DNA of 64,000 bases from Subtercola boreus (GCF_003399625.1 NZ_NBXA01000020.1:1-64000), one strand, 5' to 3'; counted from the first letter of the stretch, positions 25,591 to 34,587 are shown. The notes: generated from the letters alone by a model not told the origin. Program-made: numbers and translations.

Positions 25591-25645
25591 CATACTGGTG
25601 CGATGACTGAGCTGGTGCGATGACGGAGCTGGTGCGATGACGGAC
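25591..25645 (+). repeat. Three tandem 17-bp repeats creating two overlapping hexapeptide ORFs before lacI-type gene
   Basis: CTGGTGCGATGACGGAG-type units begin at 25595, 25612 and 25629. Each holds an ATG (25603, 25620, 25637). The first two open MTELVR and stop at a TGA that overlaps the next ATG (ATGA), the last being the LacI start. CATACT (25591-25596) ends 6 nt before the first ATG, as in a leaderless promoter. The LacI protein would then need reinitiation. Confidence 0.8.
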
Positions 25646-26665
25646 CGGGCAGCGCCCGAAACCGTCAGCATCCGCGACGTGGCGCACCGTGCGGGCGTGT
25701 CGGTGGGCACCGTGTCGAACGTGCTGAACCGGCCGGGCAAGGTGTCGTCCGGGGCCGCCGAACGGGTGCACGCCGCGATCGCCGAGCTCGGATTCGTGCG
25801 GAACGACGCCGCACGCCGGCTCCGGGTGGGACACAGCACCTCCTTCGGGCTCATCGTTCTCGATGCTGCGAATCCGTTCTTCACCGACCTGGCCAGGGGA
25901 GCAGAGGACGAGGCCGCCGAGCACGGCTACGCGATGCTGCTGGCGAACAGCTCTGAGAACCTCGAACGTGAAGCGACCTACCTCGATCTCTTCGAATCCC
26001 AACGCACCCGCGGAGTGCTGATCTCGCCGCTCTCGAGCGACAGCACCCGCCTGGCGGCACTGCGTTCGCGGGGCATTCCTGCGGTGATCGTCGACCGCCA
26101 ACTCGACGACCCGAGCTTCTCCTCCGTCTCTGTCGACGACGTGGCGGGCGGGCTCGCGGCGGTGACGCACCTGCTGGAGAGGGGATTCCGGCGCATCGCA
26201 TTCGTCGGCGGCCCCGTCGGCCTCCGGCAGGTGAGCGACCGGCTGCTCGGTGCGAAGCGAGCGGTGTCCGCACATCCGGATGCCCGGCTCGAGGTGATCG
26301 GCACCTCGGCCCTCTCCGTGGCGGAGGGGCGCGCAGCCGGTCTCGCGATCCGTGCCCGACCGGCCGGCTCCTGGCCGCACGCCATCTTCGCTGCGAACGA
26401 TCTGCTCGCGGTGGGTGTGCTCCAGGCCATGAACATGTCGGGCACGTCGCACGTTCCGAACGACATCGCGCTGATCGGCTACGACGACATCGCGTTCGCG
26501 TCGGCGGCCGTCGTTCCGCTGACCTCTGTGCGGCAGCCCAGCGAGGCCATCGGTCGCACGGCGGTCGGCCTGCTGATCGATGAGACCGAGGGCGCCCCGG
26601 GTTTTCGGCCCCGGCAGGTGGTCTTCCAGCCCGAGCTGGTCGTGCGGGAGTCGTCGGGAGACTGA
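25637..26665 (+). CDS. LacI-family transcriptional regulator
   Basis: The 342-residue protein has the LacI DNA-binding head (VSIRDVAHRAGVSVGTVSNVLNRPGKVS, residues 10-37) and hinge (NDAARRLRVGHS). The sugar-binding-protein-like core follows: GLIVLDAANPFFTDLARG, RGVLISPLSSDS, FVGGPVGLRQVSDR, FAANDLLAVGVLQAM and DIALIGYDDIAFASAAVVPLTSVRQP. No sugar operon is adjacent, so its target is unknown. The start is the third ATG of a 17-bp tandem triplication that places two short coupled ORFs ahead of it. Confidence 0.92.
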   Translation: MTDRAAPETVSIRDVAHRAGVSVGTVSNVLNRPGKVSSGAAERVHAAIAELGFVRNDAARRLRVGHSTSFGLIVLDAANPFFTDLARGAEDEAAEHGYAMLLANSSENLEREATYLDLFESQRTRGVLISPLSSDSTRLAALRSRGIPAVIVDRQLDDPSFSSVSVDDVAGGLAAVTHLLERGFRRIAFVGGPVGLRQVSDRLLGAKRAVSAHPDARLEVIGTSALSVAEGRAAGLAIRARPAGSWPHAIFAANDLLAVGVLQAMNMSGTSHVPNDIALIGYDDIAFASAAVVPLTSVRQPSEAIGRTAVGLLIDETEGAPGFRPRQVVFQPELVVRESSGD

Positions 26666-26667
26666 GC

Positions 26668-26699
26668 CCGAGACTAGCTGACCCCGAAACTAGCTGTGT
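26668..26699. repeat. Tandem 16-bp duplication between lacI-type and TetR genes
   Basis: CCGAGACTAGCTGACC and CCGAAACTAGCTGTGT lie head to tail. The second copy provides the TAG stop of the convergent TetR gene. Confidence 0.7.
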
Positions 26700-27271
26700 A
26701 GCGGCCTGTCTGCCGACTGTCCGTCGGGTTCGATGCTGATGGCCGCGATGATCCGGTCGAGTCCGAACTCCCACGCCTCCGCGGGGTCACCGCCCAGATT
26801 GAAGCCGCCGTTCAGCTCCATGCTGACGAAGCCTGCCGCCCAGGCCGTGAGCGTGCGCGCTGCCACCAGGGCATTGTCTTCCCCCGCGAGTTGCTGAGCG
26901 GCACGCAGGATGCCCGCACTCACTGTTGCGGCAAGGGCCCTACTCACCGCGGCGGCCGCAGTGGCGTCGCCCGGCGTCATGACCAGGCGGAAGGCCGCCG
27001 GCCGGGCGAGTCCGAAGCTGCGGAACCTGCCCAGCAGGTGCCGGGCATCAGGCGCAGCGTCGAGCTCGGCGGCCAGCTCTGTCAGCGTGGACTCGGCCAC
27101 CAGCCGGATGAGATCGTCGCGGTTGCGTACCCGCTTGTAGAGCGATGGCGCCCGAACCCCCACGCGCTCGGCCACGGCCTGCATCGTGAGGCCGGGCAGC
27201 CCGTCTCGTTCGAGCAGCTCGCGTGCGGCGACCACAATGGCGTCGAGTGAAGTTCTGTCAGGCGTCGGCAT
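26690..27271 (-). CDS. TetR/AcrR-family regulator with WHG-type C-terminal domain
   Basis: The 193-residue protein has an N-terminal HTH (LPGLTMQAVAERVGVRAPSLYKRVRNRDDLIRLV) and a C-terminal ligand domain with ATVSAGILRAAQQLAGED and LTAWAAGFVSMELNGGFNLGGDP, as in the WHG/TetR_C_33 group. The ATG at 27271 lies 6 nt after TATACT, so the mRNA is probably leaderless; a Met ten residues upstream would fall inside the promoter. A perfect 15-bp palindrome lies between it and the divergent MBL-fold gene, its likely target. Confidence 0.88.
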   Translation of the reverse strand: MPTPDRTSLDAIVVAARELLERDGLPGLTMQAVAERVGVRAPSLYKRVRNRDDLIRLVAESTLTELAAELDAAPDARHLLGRFRSFGLARPAAFRLVMTPGDATAAAAVSRALAATVSAGILRAAQQLAGEDNALVAARTLTAWAAGFVSMELNGGFNLGGDPAEAWEFGLDRIIAAISIEPDGQSADRPLHS

Positions 27272-27272
27272 A

Positions 27273-27317
27273 TAGCCAGTATAGCTATTGACAGTAGCCA
27301 TGATGGCTATGTAGCGT
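27273..27317. promoter_or_regulatory. Divergent TetR/MBL promoter region with palindromic operator
   Basis: TAGCCAT-G-ATGGCTA (27295-27309) is a perfect 15-bp dyad. A related half-matched dyad TAGC-N7-GCTA lies at 27273-27287 over the TetR -10 (TATACT, minus, 27278-27283). TAGCGT (27312-27317) ends 7 nt before the ATG at 27325. Confidence 0.6.
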
Positions 27318-27324
27318 AGCCATC

Positions 27325-28055
27325 ATGATCCTCTCCTCCTCACCTCGTTCTCACTCCACCGCGTCGGCGACGACCTCGTCGCCCTGTACCTCGTCGGCAC
27401 TCCCGAGGGGATCACGATCATCGACGCCGGGATCCCCGGCCAATGGAGGGATCTTCTCGCCGAGCTTCGCGCGATGGGCCGCCCCCTCGCAGACGTGAAG
27501 GGCGTCATCCTCACCCACGGCGACTCGGACCACATCGGTTTCGCCGAGCGCCTGCGCCGTGACCACGGCGTGCCCGTCTTCGTGCACGAGGCGGATGCAG
27601 CCCGCGCCAAGGGTGGGCCGAAGCCCAAGAACGCCTCCCAGAAGATGCGGCTGGGTGCGACGCTGGGATTCTTCGGGCACATGATCCGCAAAGGCGGCCT
27701 CCGCACGACGCACCTCGTGGAGGTCGAGGAGATCGTCTCCGGGCAGACGCTCGATCTGCCGAGTGCCCCGTTGATCATCGGCATGCCCGGACATTCGCCG
27801 GGAAGCGTCGCGGTCAGCATTCCGGCAGTCGATGCCGTCTTCGTGGGTGACGCTCTCACCACGCGCAGCGTTCTCACCGGACGCATCGGCCCGCAGCCGG
27901 CACCCTTCACGGATGAGCCAGCCGAGGCTCTCGCCTCGCTCGATGCGTTGCTTCCCACGGGGGCGAAGTGGGTGCTGCCCGGGCATGGGGCTCCGTGGAG
28001 TGGGGGAGTCGCCGCTGCGGTCATCGCCGTGCAGCGCGCTGCGCAGGCTGCGTGA
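27325..28055 (+). CDS. MBL-fold metallo-hydrolase, 5' end frameshifted
   Basis: From about 27339 to 28055 one frame encodes a full MBL domain: RVGDDLVALYLVGTPEG, TIIDAGIPGQW, ILTHGDSDHIGFAERL (HxDxDH metal site), GMPGHSPGSVAV, FVGDALTTR and VLPGHGAPW. That frame has no ATG, GTG or TTG before 27474, which is inside the domain and too late. The promoter-proximal ATG at 27325 is in another frame, and one added base in the CT-rich stretch 27328-27345 would join them. So either a real frameshift or a sequence error is likely. It belongs with the divergent TetR gene. Confidence 0.7.
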
Positions 28056-28296
28056 CGCTGGCGTGCACGTTGCTGCTGCCGCGCCCTTCGGGCTTGCCGT
28101 CGGATGGATGGGTTCTGGATGCGCGTGGCTGGATCGGTGGTGCGCGACGTTCGGCGAGGATACGAAATATGGGTGGTCGGCTGTGATGGCCGGGTTCAGG
28201 GCGTCGTGTGACGACGTCGGTCGAGGTCGCCGGCGGAGCGCCCGGGGGAGGGCGTCGGTAGAGGGGCCGGTGGAGGGCGCGGGTGTGGGCGTCGTT
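28056..28296. other. Intergenic stretch without a recognised gene
   Basis: This gap lies between the MBL-fold gene and the end of the HNH gene, which converge. Open frames here are only shadows of neighbouring composition. I see no terminator with a T-tract, no RNA gene and no repeat. Confidence 0.5.
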
Positions 28297-29838
28297 TTAC
28301 CCGGTGTCGCTGGAATGGTCGTCTCGCAATTGGTCGTCGACTTCATGGCCTGGTGGGTGGTGGCCGGGCGGTAACTGCCTGGCCCGGTTTTGTTGGCAGG
28401 GTCTGGGTGTTTGGTTCCAGTCGAGTTTTGCGGGTGGGGTGACGTGGGGGGTGCCGTTACGGATGGTGAGTTTCCAGCGGGCTTTGTGCACGTTTGAGTG
28501 GTGGAAGTGGCAGAGCAGAGCCCCATTGTCGAGGTCCGTCAGCCCGCCGGGGTGGGTCGGGGATACCCACCCGTCGACGTGGTGGGATTCGCACCAGGAG
28601 GGTGGTGCGTTGCAGCCTGGCCAGACGCACCCGCCGTCGCGTGCGGCGAGGGCACGGTTCTGGGCGGTGGTGAACAGGCGCCGGGTCTTGCCGTGCTGGA
28701 TCACCTGCCCGTGCTCACCGAACAAGGTCGTGATGACATCCCCGTGACACAGGAGCGTCTCGACGGTGCTGTACGGGACGGGTTCGGTGAGCCCATCGAT
28801 CCACCCCACACCCCGCCCCGAGGTCACATCCTCGAGGGTGGCGTGCAGGTTCACGGTCGGCGCCGCACCATTCAACCTCGGCACGGCTGGGTCCTTCGCC
28901 CCCAGCTCAATCAGCTGCACCAGGCCGTCGGCACGCTTCTGACCTGCACTCCGGGTATCCGCGGTTACAGCATCACCCAGCACACCGCCGCCATCGTCAC
29001 CGCCTTCGCCTTCGCCGTCGCCGTCGTTGCTGGTGGCCGGGTCGGGCTGGAACGAGACAATCCGGGGTGACGTGAAGGGTTCCAGGGCTGCGCCGATGAT
29101 CCCGGCCATCGATCCGGTCAGCATCCCCGTGACACGCGTCATCCCCGAACAATGCGGCGTCAACGTCAGGAAGCGGCGCTCGAACAGGTCAGCGTCCCGG
29201 GGCTCGGCACCGTCAGGGTCGAGGTGCTCCCGGTACCTGATCGCAAGATCATCGACCTCACGAACCGAATACCCAAACCCCCCAACCCGATCCTGCGCAT
29301 ACGACACCAAGCCACCCTCAGCCTCCTCGAGTTGTTCGGTGAACCCGGTACGGGTCGCCACATCGGTGAGGCGGCGGGTGATGACCGCCGCAACGTCCAC
29401 ACCGATATCGCCTCGCGCGAGAGCCTCCGCGACGCGGGGGAACTGCGGCGGGTTCGGCAACCCGACCAGAGACATCGTCGTATGGGTTCGGGTAGCGAGC
29501 CGAAGGCGATCCTGAACCGCCTTCTTCGACGCCTGCGTCACCGTTTCGAGAAACAACTGAACAGACCGGAACCCCTGAGACTTCGACAACCCCTCGTCGC
29601 CGTACTCGGCAGCAGACAGAGCCGCCACCTGACCAGCCATCCGCACACGCAGGCCATCCACGATCCGGCCAAACGACTCGACCTCCGCAGTCGCGGCCAT
29701 CACGTCCTCGTCGGCAAGCCCGCAGGGCGCGGCAGCCCCAACCCCAGACCCAGGCAGCACGCCCAACCCCTGCAGCGCATCCACCAAACCATGCATCACC
29801 GAAGCGATGTCAAAGGAGGAGGCGGCTGGCTGGTTCAT
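28297..29838 (-). CDS. DUF222 / HNH endonuclease signature protein
   Basis: The 513-residue protein has the DUF222 region at residues about 40-330 (GDIGVDVAAVITRRL, HLDPDGAEPRDADLFERRFLTL). Two acidic low-complexity runs (NDGDGEGEGGDDGGG) interrupt it. The C-terminal HNH domain begins at RLFTTAQNRALAARDGGCVWPGC and continues with SWCESHHVDGW, GGLTDLDNGALLCHFHHSNVHK, holding the His-His, Asn and His plus the zinc-binding Cys pairs. Codon use is less GC-rich than its neighbours, as is common in this multicopy family. ATG at 29838; no ribosome site is obvious. The start of a sister gene's tail is at the left window edge. Confidence 0.9.
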   Translation of the reverse strand: MNQPAASSFDIASVMHGLVDALQGLGVLPGSGVGAAAPCGLADEDVMAATAEVESFGRIVDGLRVRMAGQVAALSAAEYGDEGLSKSQGFRSVQLFLETVTQASKKAVQDRLRLATRTHTTMSLVGLPNPPQFPRVAEALARGDIGVDVAAVITRRLTDVATRTGFTEQLEEAEGGLVSYAQDRVGGFGYSVREVDDLAIRYREHLDPDGAEPRDADLFERRFLTLTPHCSGMTRVTGMLTGSMAGIIGAALEPFTSPRIVSFQPDPATSNDGDGEGEGGDDGGGVLGDAVTADTRSAGQKRADGLVQLIELGAKDPAVPRLNGAAPTVNLHATLEDVTSGRGVGWIDGLTEPVPYSTVETLLCHGDVITTLFGEHGQVIQHGKTRRLFTTAQNRALAARDGGCVWPGCNAPPSWCESHHVDGWVSPTHPGGLTDLDNGALLCHFHHSNVHKARWKLTIRNGTPHVTPPAKLDWNQTPRPCQQNRARQLPPGHHPPGHEVDDQLRDDHSSDTG

Positions 29839-29988
29839 ACCAACAGTCAAACACCAACCACTGACATTCCCTCAGCAAATCAGGGTCCCCGCAGGCCGAA
29901 ACCCGAAACTCTCAGAAACAAATCCCAGACGAGAATCGGGGAGCGCAAGCCGCAGACTGCGAACGTCTTCAGGCGGCAGGATGGATCC

Positions 29989-30984
29989 ATGGACTCCACC
30001 GCACCTTCCCCTTCCGTTCTCGTCATCGGGTCAGGCATCTCCGGTCTCGCCTGCGCCCGCGCCCTACACGACGGTGGTGCCACGGTCAGAGTCGTCGATC
30101 GGGGGCGAGTCGTCGGCGGACGCCTGGCGACGAAGCGACTGGATGATCGCCCCGTCGACATCGGTGCCCGGTACTTCACCGTGCCGGAGGGCCCGGAGTT
30201 CTCGGACGGCCCGGGGTTCTCCGATCCTGTGGCCGACTGGCTCGATCGCGGACTCGTGCGCCCCTGGACCGACACATTCGAGAGTCTCACAGTGGGTGCA
30301 CCGAGCGAACGGAAGTCCGGGCCCGTTCGCTACGCCGCGCCCGCGGGTCTTCGCTCGCTCGCAACCAACCTGGCCGAAAGCCTCCGCACAGACGGCGTGC
30401 CCGTCGAGCAGGACAGCGAGATCGAAGCCGTGCCGGAGAGCGGCGTCGTGGCGGGCATCCGATATGACACGATCGTGCTGGCGATGCCGGACCCACAGGC
30501 GGCGCGGATGCTCGAACCGGCGTCTCCGGTCGCAGAAGAACTGTTCGGCGCCGAACGGTGGCAGCCGACGCTCAGCGTCGTCCTGGCCTGGCCCGAGCGC
30601 CGCTGGCCCGCCGACCTGCACGGAGCCTTCGTCAACGGCTCGCCGGTGGTCGCGTTCATCGCCGATGATGGTGACCGGCGGGGCGACGGCGCTCCCGTAC
30701 TGGTCGTGCACACCACCGCGGAGTTCGCGCGGGCGCACCTCGAGCATCCGGAGACCGGCATCGACGCGGTCATCGATGAGGTGAACGGCCTGCTCGGCAT
30801 CCGCGAACGGCCCTCGTCGACGTACGCGCACCGCTGGACGTTCTCGAACCCCGCCGAACAGCACTCCGAACCGTTCCTCCTCCGCGGCCGTATCGCGGTC
30901 TGCGGCGACGCCTGGGGCGCGCACTCCGCCGTCTCGACGGCCTGGGCGTCGGGCGACGCCCTCGGCCGCGCCCTCACCGCCTGA
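29989..30984 (+). CDS. Renalase-like FAD-dependent oxidoreductase
   Basis: The 331-residue protein has the FAD motif VLVIGSGISGLACARALHDGG, the second flavin signature GRVVGGRLATKR, DIGARYFTV, and a closing FAD segment RIAVCGDAWGAHSAVSTAWASG. This matches the renalase-like group of amine-oxidase-related flavoproteins, which oxidise reduced-nicotinamide isomers or unknown amines. A cytoplasmic location is likely. A weak GGCAGG precedes the ATG at 29989. It stands alone upstream of msrB. Confidence 0.82.
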   Translation: MDSTAPSPSVLVIGSGISGLACARALHDGGATVRVVDRGRVVGGRLATKRLDDRPVDIGARYFTVPEGPEFSDGPGFSDPVADWLDRGLVRPWTDTFESLTVGAPSERKSGPVRYAAPAGLRSLATNLAESLRTDGVPVEQDSEIEAVPESGVVAGIRYDTIVLAMPDPQAARMLEPASPVAEELFGAERWQPTLSVVLAWPERRWPADLHGAFVNGSPVVAFIADDGDRRGDGAPVLVVHTTAEFARAHLEHPETGIDAVIDEVNGLLGIRERPSSTYAHRWTFSNPAEQHSEPFLLRGRIAVCGDAWGAHSAVSTAWASGDALGRALTA

Positions 30985-31092
30985 GCCGGCAAAGTTCTGA
31001 CGACGTGCGGGAACTTCTGGGCAGGGCCCGTTGTTGACATCACTGAGAGCCGCAGCCAGCGGTTCCGACGCACGACGCAAGGAGCGACATCC

Positions 31093-31548
31093 ATGACCAC
31101 CGAGTACCGCAAAGACCCGAGCACCCTTTCCAAGCTCACGCCCGAGCAGTTCGCTGTGACCCAGCAGAACGCCACCGAGCGCGCGTTCTCGGGAGAGTTC
31201 TGGGATACCCACGACGACGGCATCTACGTCGACATCGTCTCGGGTGAGCCGCTGTTCGCCTCCACCGACAAGTACGACTCGCGTTCGGGCTGGCCGAGCT
31301 TCACCCGGCCGATCGACGCGGCCAACGTTGTGCGCCACGACGACAAGACCTACGGGATGGTTCGCACCGAAGTCCGTTCGGCGAACGGCGACAGCCACCT
31401 GGGTCACCTGTTCGATGACGGCCCCGTCGCAGAGGGTGGTCTTCGCTACTGCATCAATTCCGCGGCCCTCAAGTTCATCCCTCTGGACGAGCTCGAGGCC
31501 GCAGGTTACGGTGACTACCGCAGCCTGTTCGACACGAAGGAGGCCTGA
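31093..31548 (+). CDS. msrB: Peptide-methionine (R)-S-oxide reductase MsrB
   Basis: The 151-residue protein has [23 protein letters not shown], the [10 protein letters not shown] signature, [22 protein letters not shown] and the catalytic Cys in [13 protein letters not shown]. The four zinc cysteines of some MsrB proteins are absent ([14 protein letters not shown] in place of CxxC), so this is the zinc-free form. It repairs the R-epimer of oxidised methionine. AAGGAG precedes the ATG. The msrA gene follows after 1 nt. Confidence 0.96.
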   Translation: MTTEYRKDPSTLSKLTPEQFAVTQQNATERAFSGEFWDTHDDGIYVDIVSGEPLFASTDKYDSRSGWPSFTRPIDAANVVRHDDKTYGMVRTEVRSANGDSHLGHLFDDGPVAEGGLRYCINSAALKFIPLDELEAAGYGDYRSLFDTKEA

Positions 31549-31549
31549 C

Positions 31550-32065
31550 ATGGCAACGACTGAGACCGCAAACCTCGCCGGAGGATGTTTCTGGGGGGCG
31601 CAGCAGCTGATCCGCCGCCGCCCGGGCGTCATCTCGACGCGCGTGGGGTACTCGGGTGGCGACACCCCGAACGCGACCTATCGCAACCACGGAGACCACG
31701 CCGAGGCTGTCGAGATCGTCTTCGACCCGTCGATCATCTCGTACCGCGACCTGCTGGAGTTCTTCTTCCAGATCCACGACCCGTCGACGAAGGACCGCCA
31801 GGGCAACGACATGGGCCGCAGCTACCGTTCGGCCATCTACTACACGACCGACGAGCAGAAGCGTGTCGCCCTCGACACCATCGCCGATGTGGATGCCTCC
31901 GGTCTCTGGCCGGGCAAGGTCGTCACAGAGGTCGAGCCCGCGGGCGCGTTCTGGGAGGCAGAGGACGAGCACCAGGACTACCTCGAGAAGTACCCGGCCG
32001 GATACACCTGCCACTACGTGCGCCCGGGTTGGAAGCTCCCGCACCGCGAGGAGCAGCCCGCCTGA
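31550..32065 (+). CDS. msrA: Peptide-methionine (S)-S-oxide reductase MsrA
   Basis: The 171-residue protein has the active-site GCFWGAQQ near the N-terminus, [52 protein letters not shown] and the tail Y[12 protein letters not shown]. It repairs the S-epimer of methionine sulfoxide. AAGGAGG (within the end of msrB) sets the start at 31550, so msrB and msrA are coupled. Confidence 0.97.
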   Translation: MATTETANLAGGCFWGAQQLIRRRPGVISTRVGYSGGDTPNATYRNHGDHAEAVEIVFDPSIISYRDLLEFFFQIHDPSTKDRQGNDMGRSYRSAIYYTTDEQKRVALDTIADVDASGLWPGKVVTEVEPAGAFWEAEDEHQDYLEKYPAGYTCHYVRPGWKLPHREEQPA

Positions 32066-32126
32066 CCGAGTGCTGACGATCTGCTGAGCATGGATGCCCG
32101 AAGGTGTCGTTCACGTGTGTCGCTGT

Positions 32127-32150
32127 ATATCGTTGAGTATCGTTAGCGTT
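32127..32150 (+). promoter_or_regulatory. Direct repeats upstream of the PadR gene (candidate operator)
   Basis: TATCGTT occurs twice, about 11 bp apart, 20-40 bp before the PadR start and ahead of an AGGAGG ribosome site. PadR repressors commonly bind their own promoter; this is a candidate site. Confidence 0.35.
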
Positions 32151-32167
32151 TCCTACAGGAGGTCATC

Positions 32168-32857
32168 ATGAGCGGTTCATTCCCTACAGGCGGGTTCGGC
32201 GGCGGTGGATTCGGCAGCGGATCCGGTTCAGGCGGATTCAATCTCAACAACCTGGGTCTCGGCAACCTCGGCAATCTGAATCTCGGCAGCATGGGTGCGA
32301 ACGGCGAGGGCATCTGGCAGGCCGTCGACCAGCTGCGTGCGCGCTTCGAGAAGGGTTCCGACCGGGGCGGCTTCGAGAAGCGCGAAGGCACCCGTGTCGG
32401 TAAAGGTGACGTGCGTGTCGCCGTGCTCGCCCTGCTCGCTGAGCAGCCGATGCACGGTTACCAGATCATCCGCGAGATCGAGGAGCGCAGCGGCGGCACC
32501 TGGAAGCCGAGCGCGGGCTCCGTCTACCCCACCCTGCAGCTGCTTGCCGACGAGGGCCTCATCAGCTCCGAGGAGTCGAATGGTCGGAAGACCTACTCGC
32601 TCACCGAGGCAGGCCACGTGAGTGTTGCGGCCAACCCGTCGAACCCGTGGAGCACGCAGGCTTCCGGCGACGACGTGAAGTACGACAACGCGAAGAGCGA
32701 CCACGGAAAGTTCGGCGCCCTGCCGAAGGCCGGCCTCGAGCTGGCCCAGGCGGCCGCGCAGGTCGGTCGTTCCGGAACGCCCGAGCAGGTGAAGGAAGCG
32801 GTGACCGTGCTCGAAGAGGCGCGTCGCCGGATCTACTCGATCCTCGCCCAGGATTGA
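32168..32857 (+). CDS. PadR-family regulator with Gly/Asn/Leu-rich N-terminal arm
   Basis: The 229-residue protein has a 50-residue low-complexity arm (Gly/Ser/Phe then NLNNLGLGNLGNLNLGSMG). The PadR winged helix follows at about residues 78-150 (VLALLAEQPMHGYQIIREIEERSGG, SVYPTLQLLADEGLIS, GRKTYSLTEAG). A C-terminal helical part is likely for dimerisation (EQVKEAVTVLEEARRRIYSIL). AGGAGG precedes the ATG. Its stop overlaps a TTG that may start the downstream UbiB-like kinase, so the two are probably one operon. Confidence 0.9.
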   Translation: MSGSFPTGGFGGGGFGSGSGSGGFNLNNLGLGNLGNLNLGSMGANGEGIWQAVDQLRARFEKGSDRGGFEKREGTRVGKGDVRVAVLALLAEQPMHGYQIIREIEERSGGTWKPSAGSVYPTLQLLADEGLISSEESNGRKTYSLTEAGHVSVAANPSNPWSTQASGDDVKYDNAKSDHGKFGALPKAGLELAQAAAQVGRSGTPEQVKEAVTVLEEARRRIYSILAQD

Positions 32858-34587
32858 CAGCGTCACCGCCTGAACGCACAGGCCTGAAAGAGGCGGTGCC
32901 GGTTGCGGGGGAGACCCGCGCCCGGTACCGCCGCATTCTGCGCTTCGCCGGCTGGAACCTCGCCGTCACCTGGTGGTACGAGATCTTCCTGCCGAAAATC
33001 GGCTTGCGCCGCATCGCCGACCGGACCCGTTCGAGACGGATGCAGCGCTTCGCGCGAAAGTTCCACGTTCTCGCCGTCGATCTCGGCGGGCTCATGATCA
33101 AGGTCGGCCAGTTCATGTCGTCACGCCTCGACGTGCTGCCGCCCGAGATCACCAAGGAGCTCGAGGGCCTGCAGGACGAAGTGCCGCCGGTGCCGTACCC
33201 GGCGATCCGCCGGCTCGCAGAGGCAGAGCTGGGGGTCTCGCTCGGGCAGGTGTTCGAGACGGTCGATGAGCATCCGGTGGCCGCAGCATCCCTCGGCCAG
33301 GCGCATCGTGCCCGACTCGCCCCGCTCGCGGCCGAGGACACCGGGCTCGACGCTGTCGTGTTGAAGGTTCAGCGACCGGGTATCGACGAGATCATCGACG
33401 TCGACCTTGCCGCGCTCCGTCGTGTCGGCGGCTGGCTCAGCCACGTGCACCTCGTCTCCGACCGCGTCGACATGCCCGCTCTCGTCGAAGAGTTCGCGGC
33501 GACCAGCCTCGAAGAGATCGACTATCTGCACGAGGCGCGCAGTTCCGAACGTTTTGCGGCCGATTTCGCGGGCGACGACCGCGTGAGCGTGCCGGCCGTC
33601 GTCTGGGAGCGCACCACGCGGCGCGTGCTCACCCTCGAAGACGTGACGGCGATCAAGATCACCGACGATGTGGCCCTCCGCGCGGCGGGCATCGATCCGG
33701 CCGAGGTGGCCCCGGTCTTCGCGGCGGTCATGTTCGACCAGCTGTTCACCAACGGCTTCTTCCACGCCGATCCGCATCCCGGCAACATCTTCGTGACCCC
33801 GGTCGCCGTTCCCGACGGTTCAGACGCCCGCCCGTGGAAGCTGACGTTCATCGACTTCGGCATGATGGGCCACGTTCCGGCGAACACCCGGAGCGGCCTC
33901 CGCAAGATGCTGATCGCCGCCGCCTCCCGCGACGGCAAGGGCCTCGTCGATGCCGTGCGCGATGTCGGCGTGCTGTTGCCGTCGGCCGAGACCTCCGAGC
34001 TGGAGAAGGCGATGACGCAGCTCTTCGCCCGCTTCGGGGGCATGGGCTTCGCTGAGCTGAAGGACGTCGACCCGCGCGAGTTCCGCGACTTCGGCAACCA
34101 GTTCAGCGAAGTGGTTCGCACCCTGCCGTTCCAGCTGCCCGAGAACTTCCTGCTGATCATCCGCGCCATGTCGCTCACCTCGGGTGTCTGCAGCGCCCTC
34201 GACCCGAGCTTCAACCTCTGGGACTCGGTGGAGCCGTATGCGCAGCAGCTCATCCGCGATGAACGCGGCAATGTGGTGTCGGATGTCGCGAAGCAGGCTC
34301 TCGAGACAGCGGTCATCACCGCGCGACTGCCGAAACGCCTCGACAACCTGACGACCCGTTTCGAGAACGGCACCCTGGCCGTGACCAGCCCCGCGATCGA
34401 GCGGCGGATCATCCGTCTCGAGCGCACGGCTCGTCGGGTGCTCTCAGCGGTGCTGTTCGGCGCCCTGCTCATCGCGGGTGCCGTGCTGCATGCCAGCGAC
34501 GCAGGCTTCGGCACCGTGCTGATGATCGTGTCGGTGCTCCCGCTCCTGCACGCCCTGCTCGCCGGCCGGTTCGGCCCCCGCCTCTGA
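32854..34587 (+). CDS. ABC1/UbiB-family atypical kinase
   Basis: The protein of about 577 residues has the ABC1 hallmarks: K-x-G-Q motif (MIKVGQFMSSRLDVLPPEI), Ala-rich loop AAASLGQAHRA, VVLKVQRPG, FFHADPHPGNIFV and IDFGMMG. Two C-terminal membrane helices follow (AVLFGALLIAGAVLHA, VLMIVSVLPLLHALLAG). The family supports quinone or lipid metabolism. The start is uncertain: TTG at 32854 overlaps the PadR stop, and a GTG at 32896 has AAAGAGG just before it but too close. Confidence 0.88.
   Translation: MTASPPERTGLKEAVPVAGETRARYRRILRFAGWNLAVTWWYEIFLPKIGLRRIADRTRSRRMQRFARKFHVLAVDLGGLMIKVGQFMSSRLDVLPPEITKELEGLQDEVPPVPYPAIRRLAEAELGVSLGQVFETVDEHPVAAASLGQAHRARLAPLAAEDTGLDAVVLKVQRPGIDEIIDVDLAALRRVGGWLSHVHLVSDRVDMPALVEEFAATSLEEIDYLHEARSSERFAADFAGDDRVSVPAVVWERTTRRVLTLEDVTAIKITDDVALRAAGIDPAEVAPVFAAVMFDQLFTNGFFHADPHPGNIFVTPVAVPDGSDARPWKLTFIDFGMMGHVPANTRSGLRKMLIAAASRDGKGLVDAVRDVGVLLPSAETSELEKAMTQLFARFGGMGFAELKDVDPREFRDFGNQFSEVVRTLPFQLPENFLLIIRAMSLTSGVCSALDPSFNLWDSVEPYAQQLIRDERGNVVSDVAKQALETAVITARLPKRLDNLTTRFENGTLAVTSPAIERRIIRLERTARRVLSAVLFGALLIAGAVLHASDAGFGTVLMIVSVLPLLHALLAGRFGPRL

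Noticed and set aside
29152-29988. N-terminal extension of the renalase-like protein over the HNH gene
   Set aside because: The extension is the shadow of the HNH gene on the other strand; the FAD motif begins just after the ATG at 29989.
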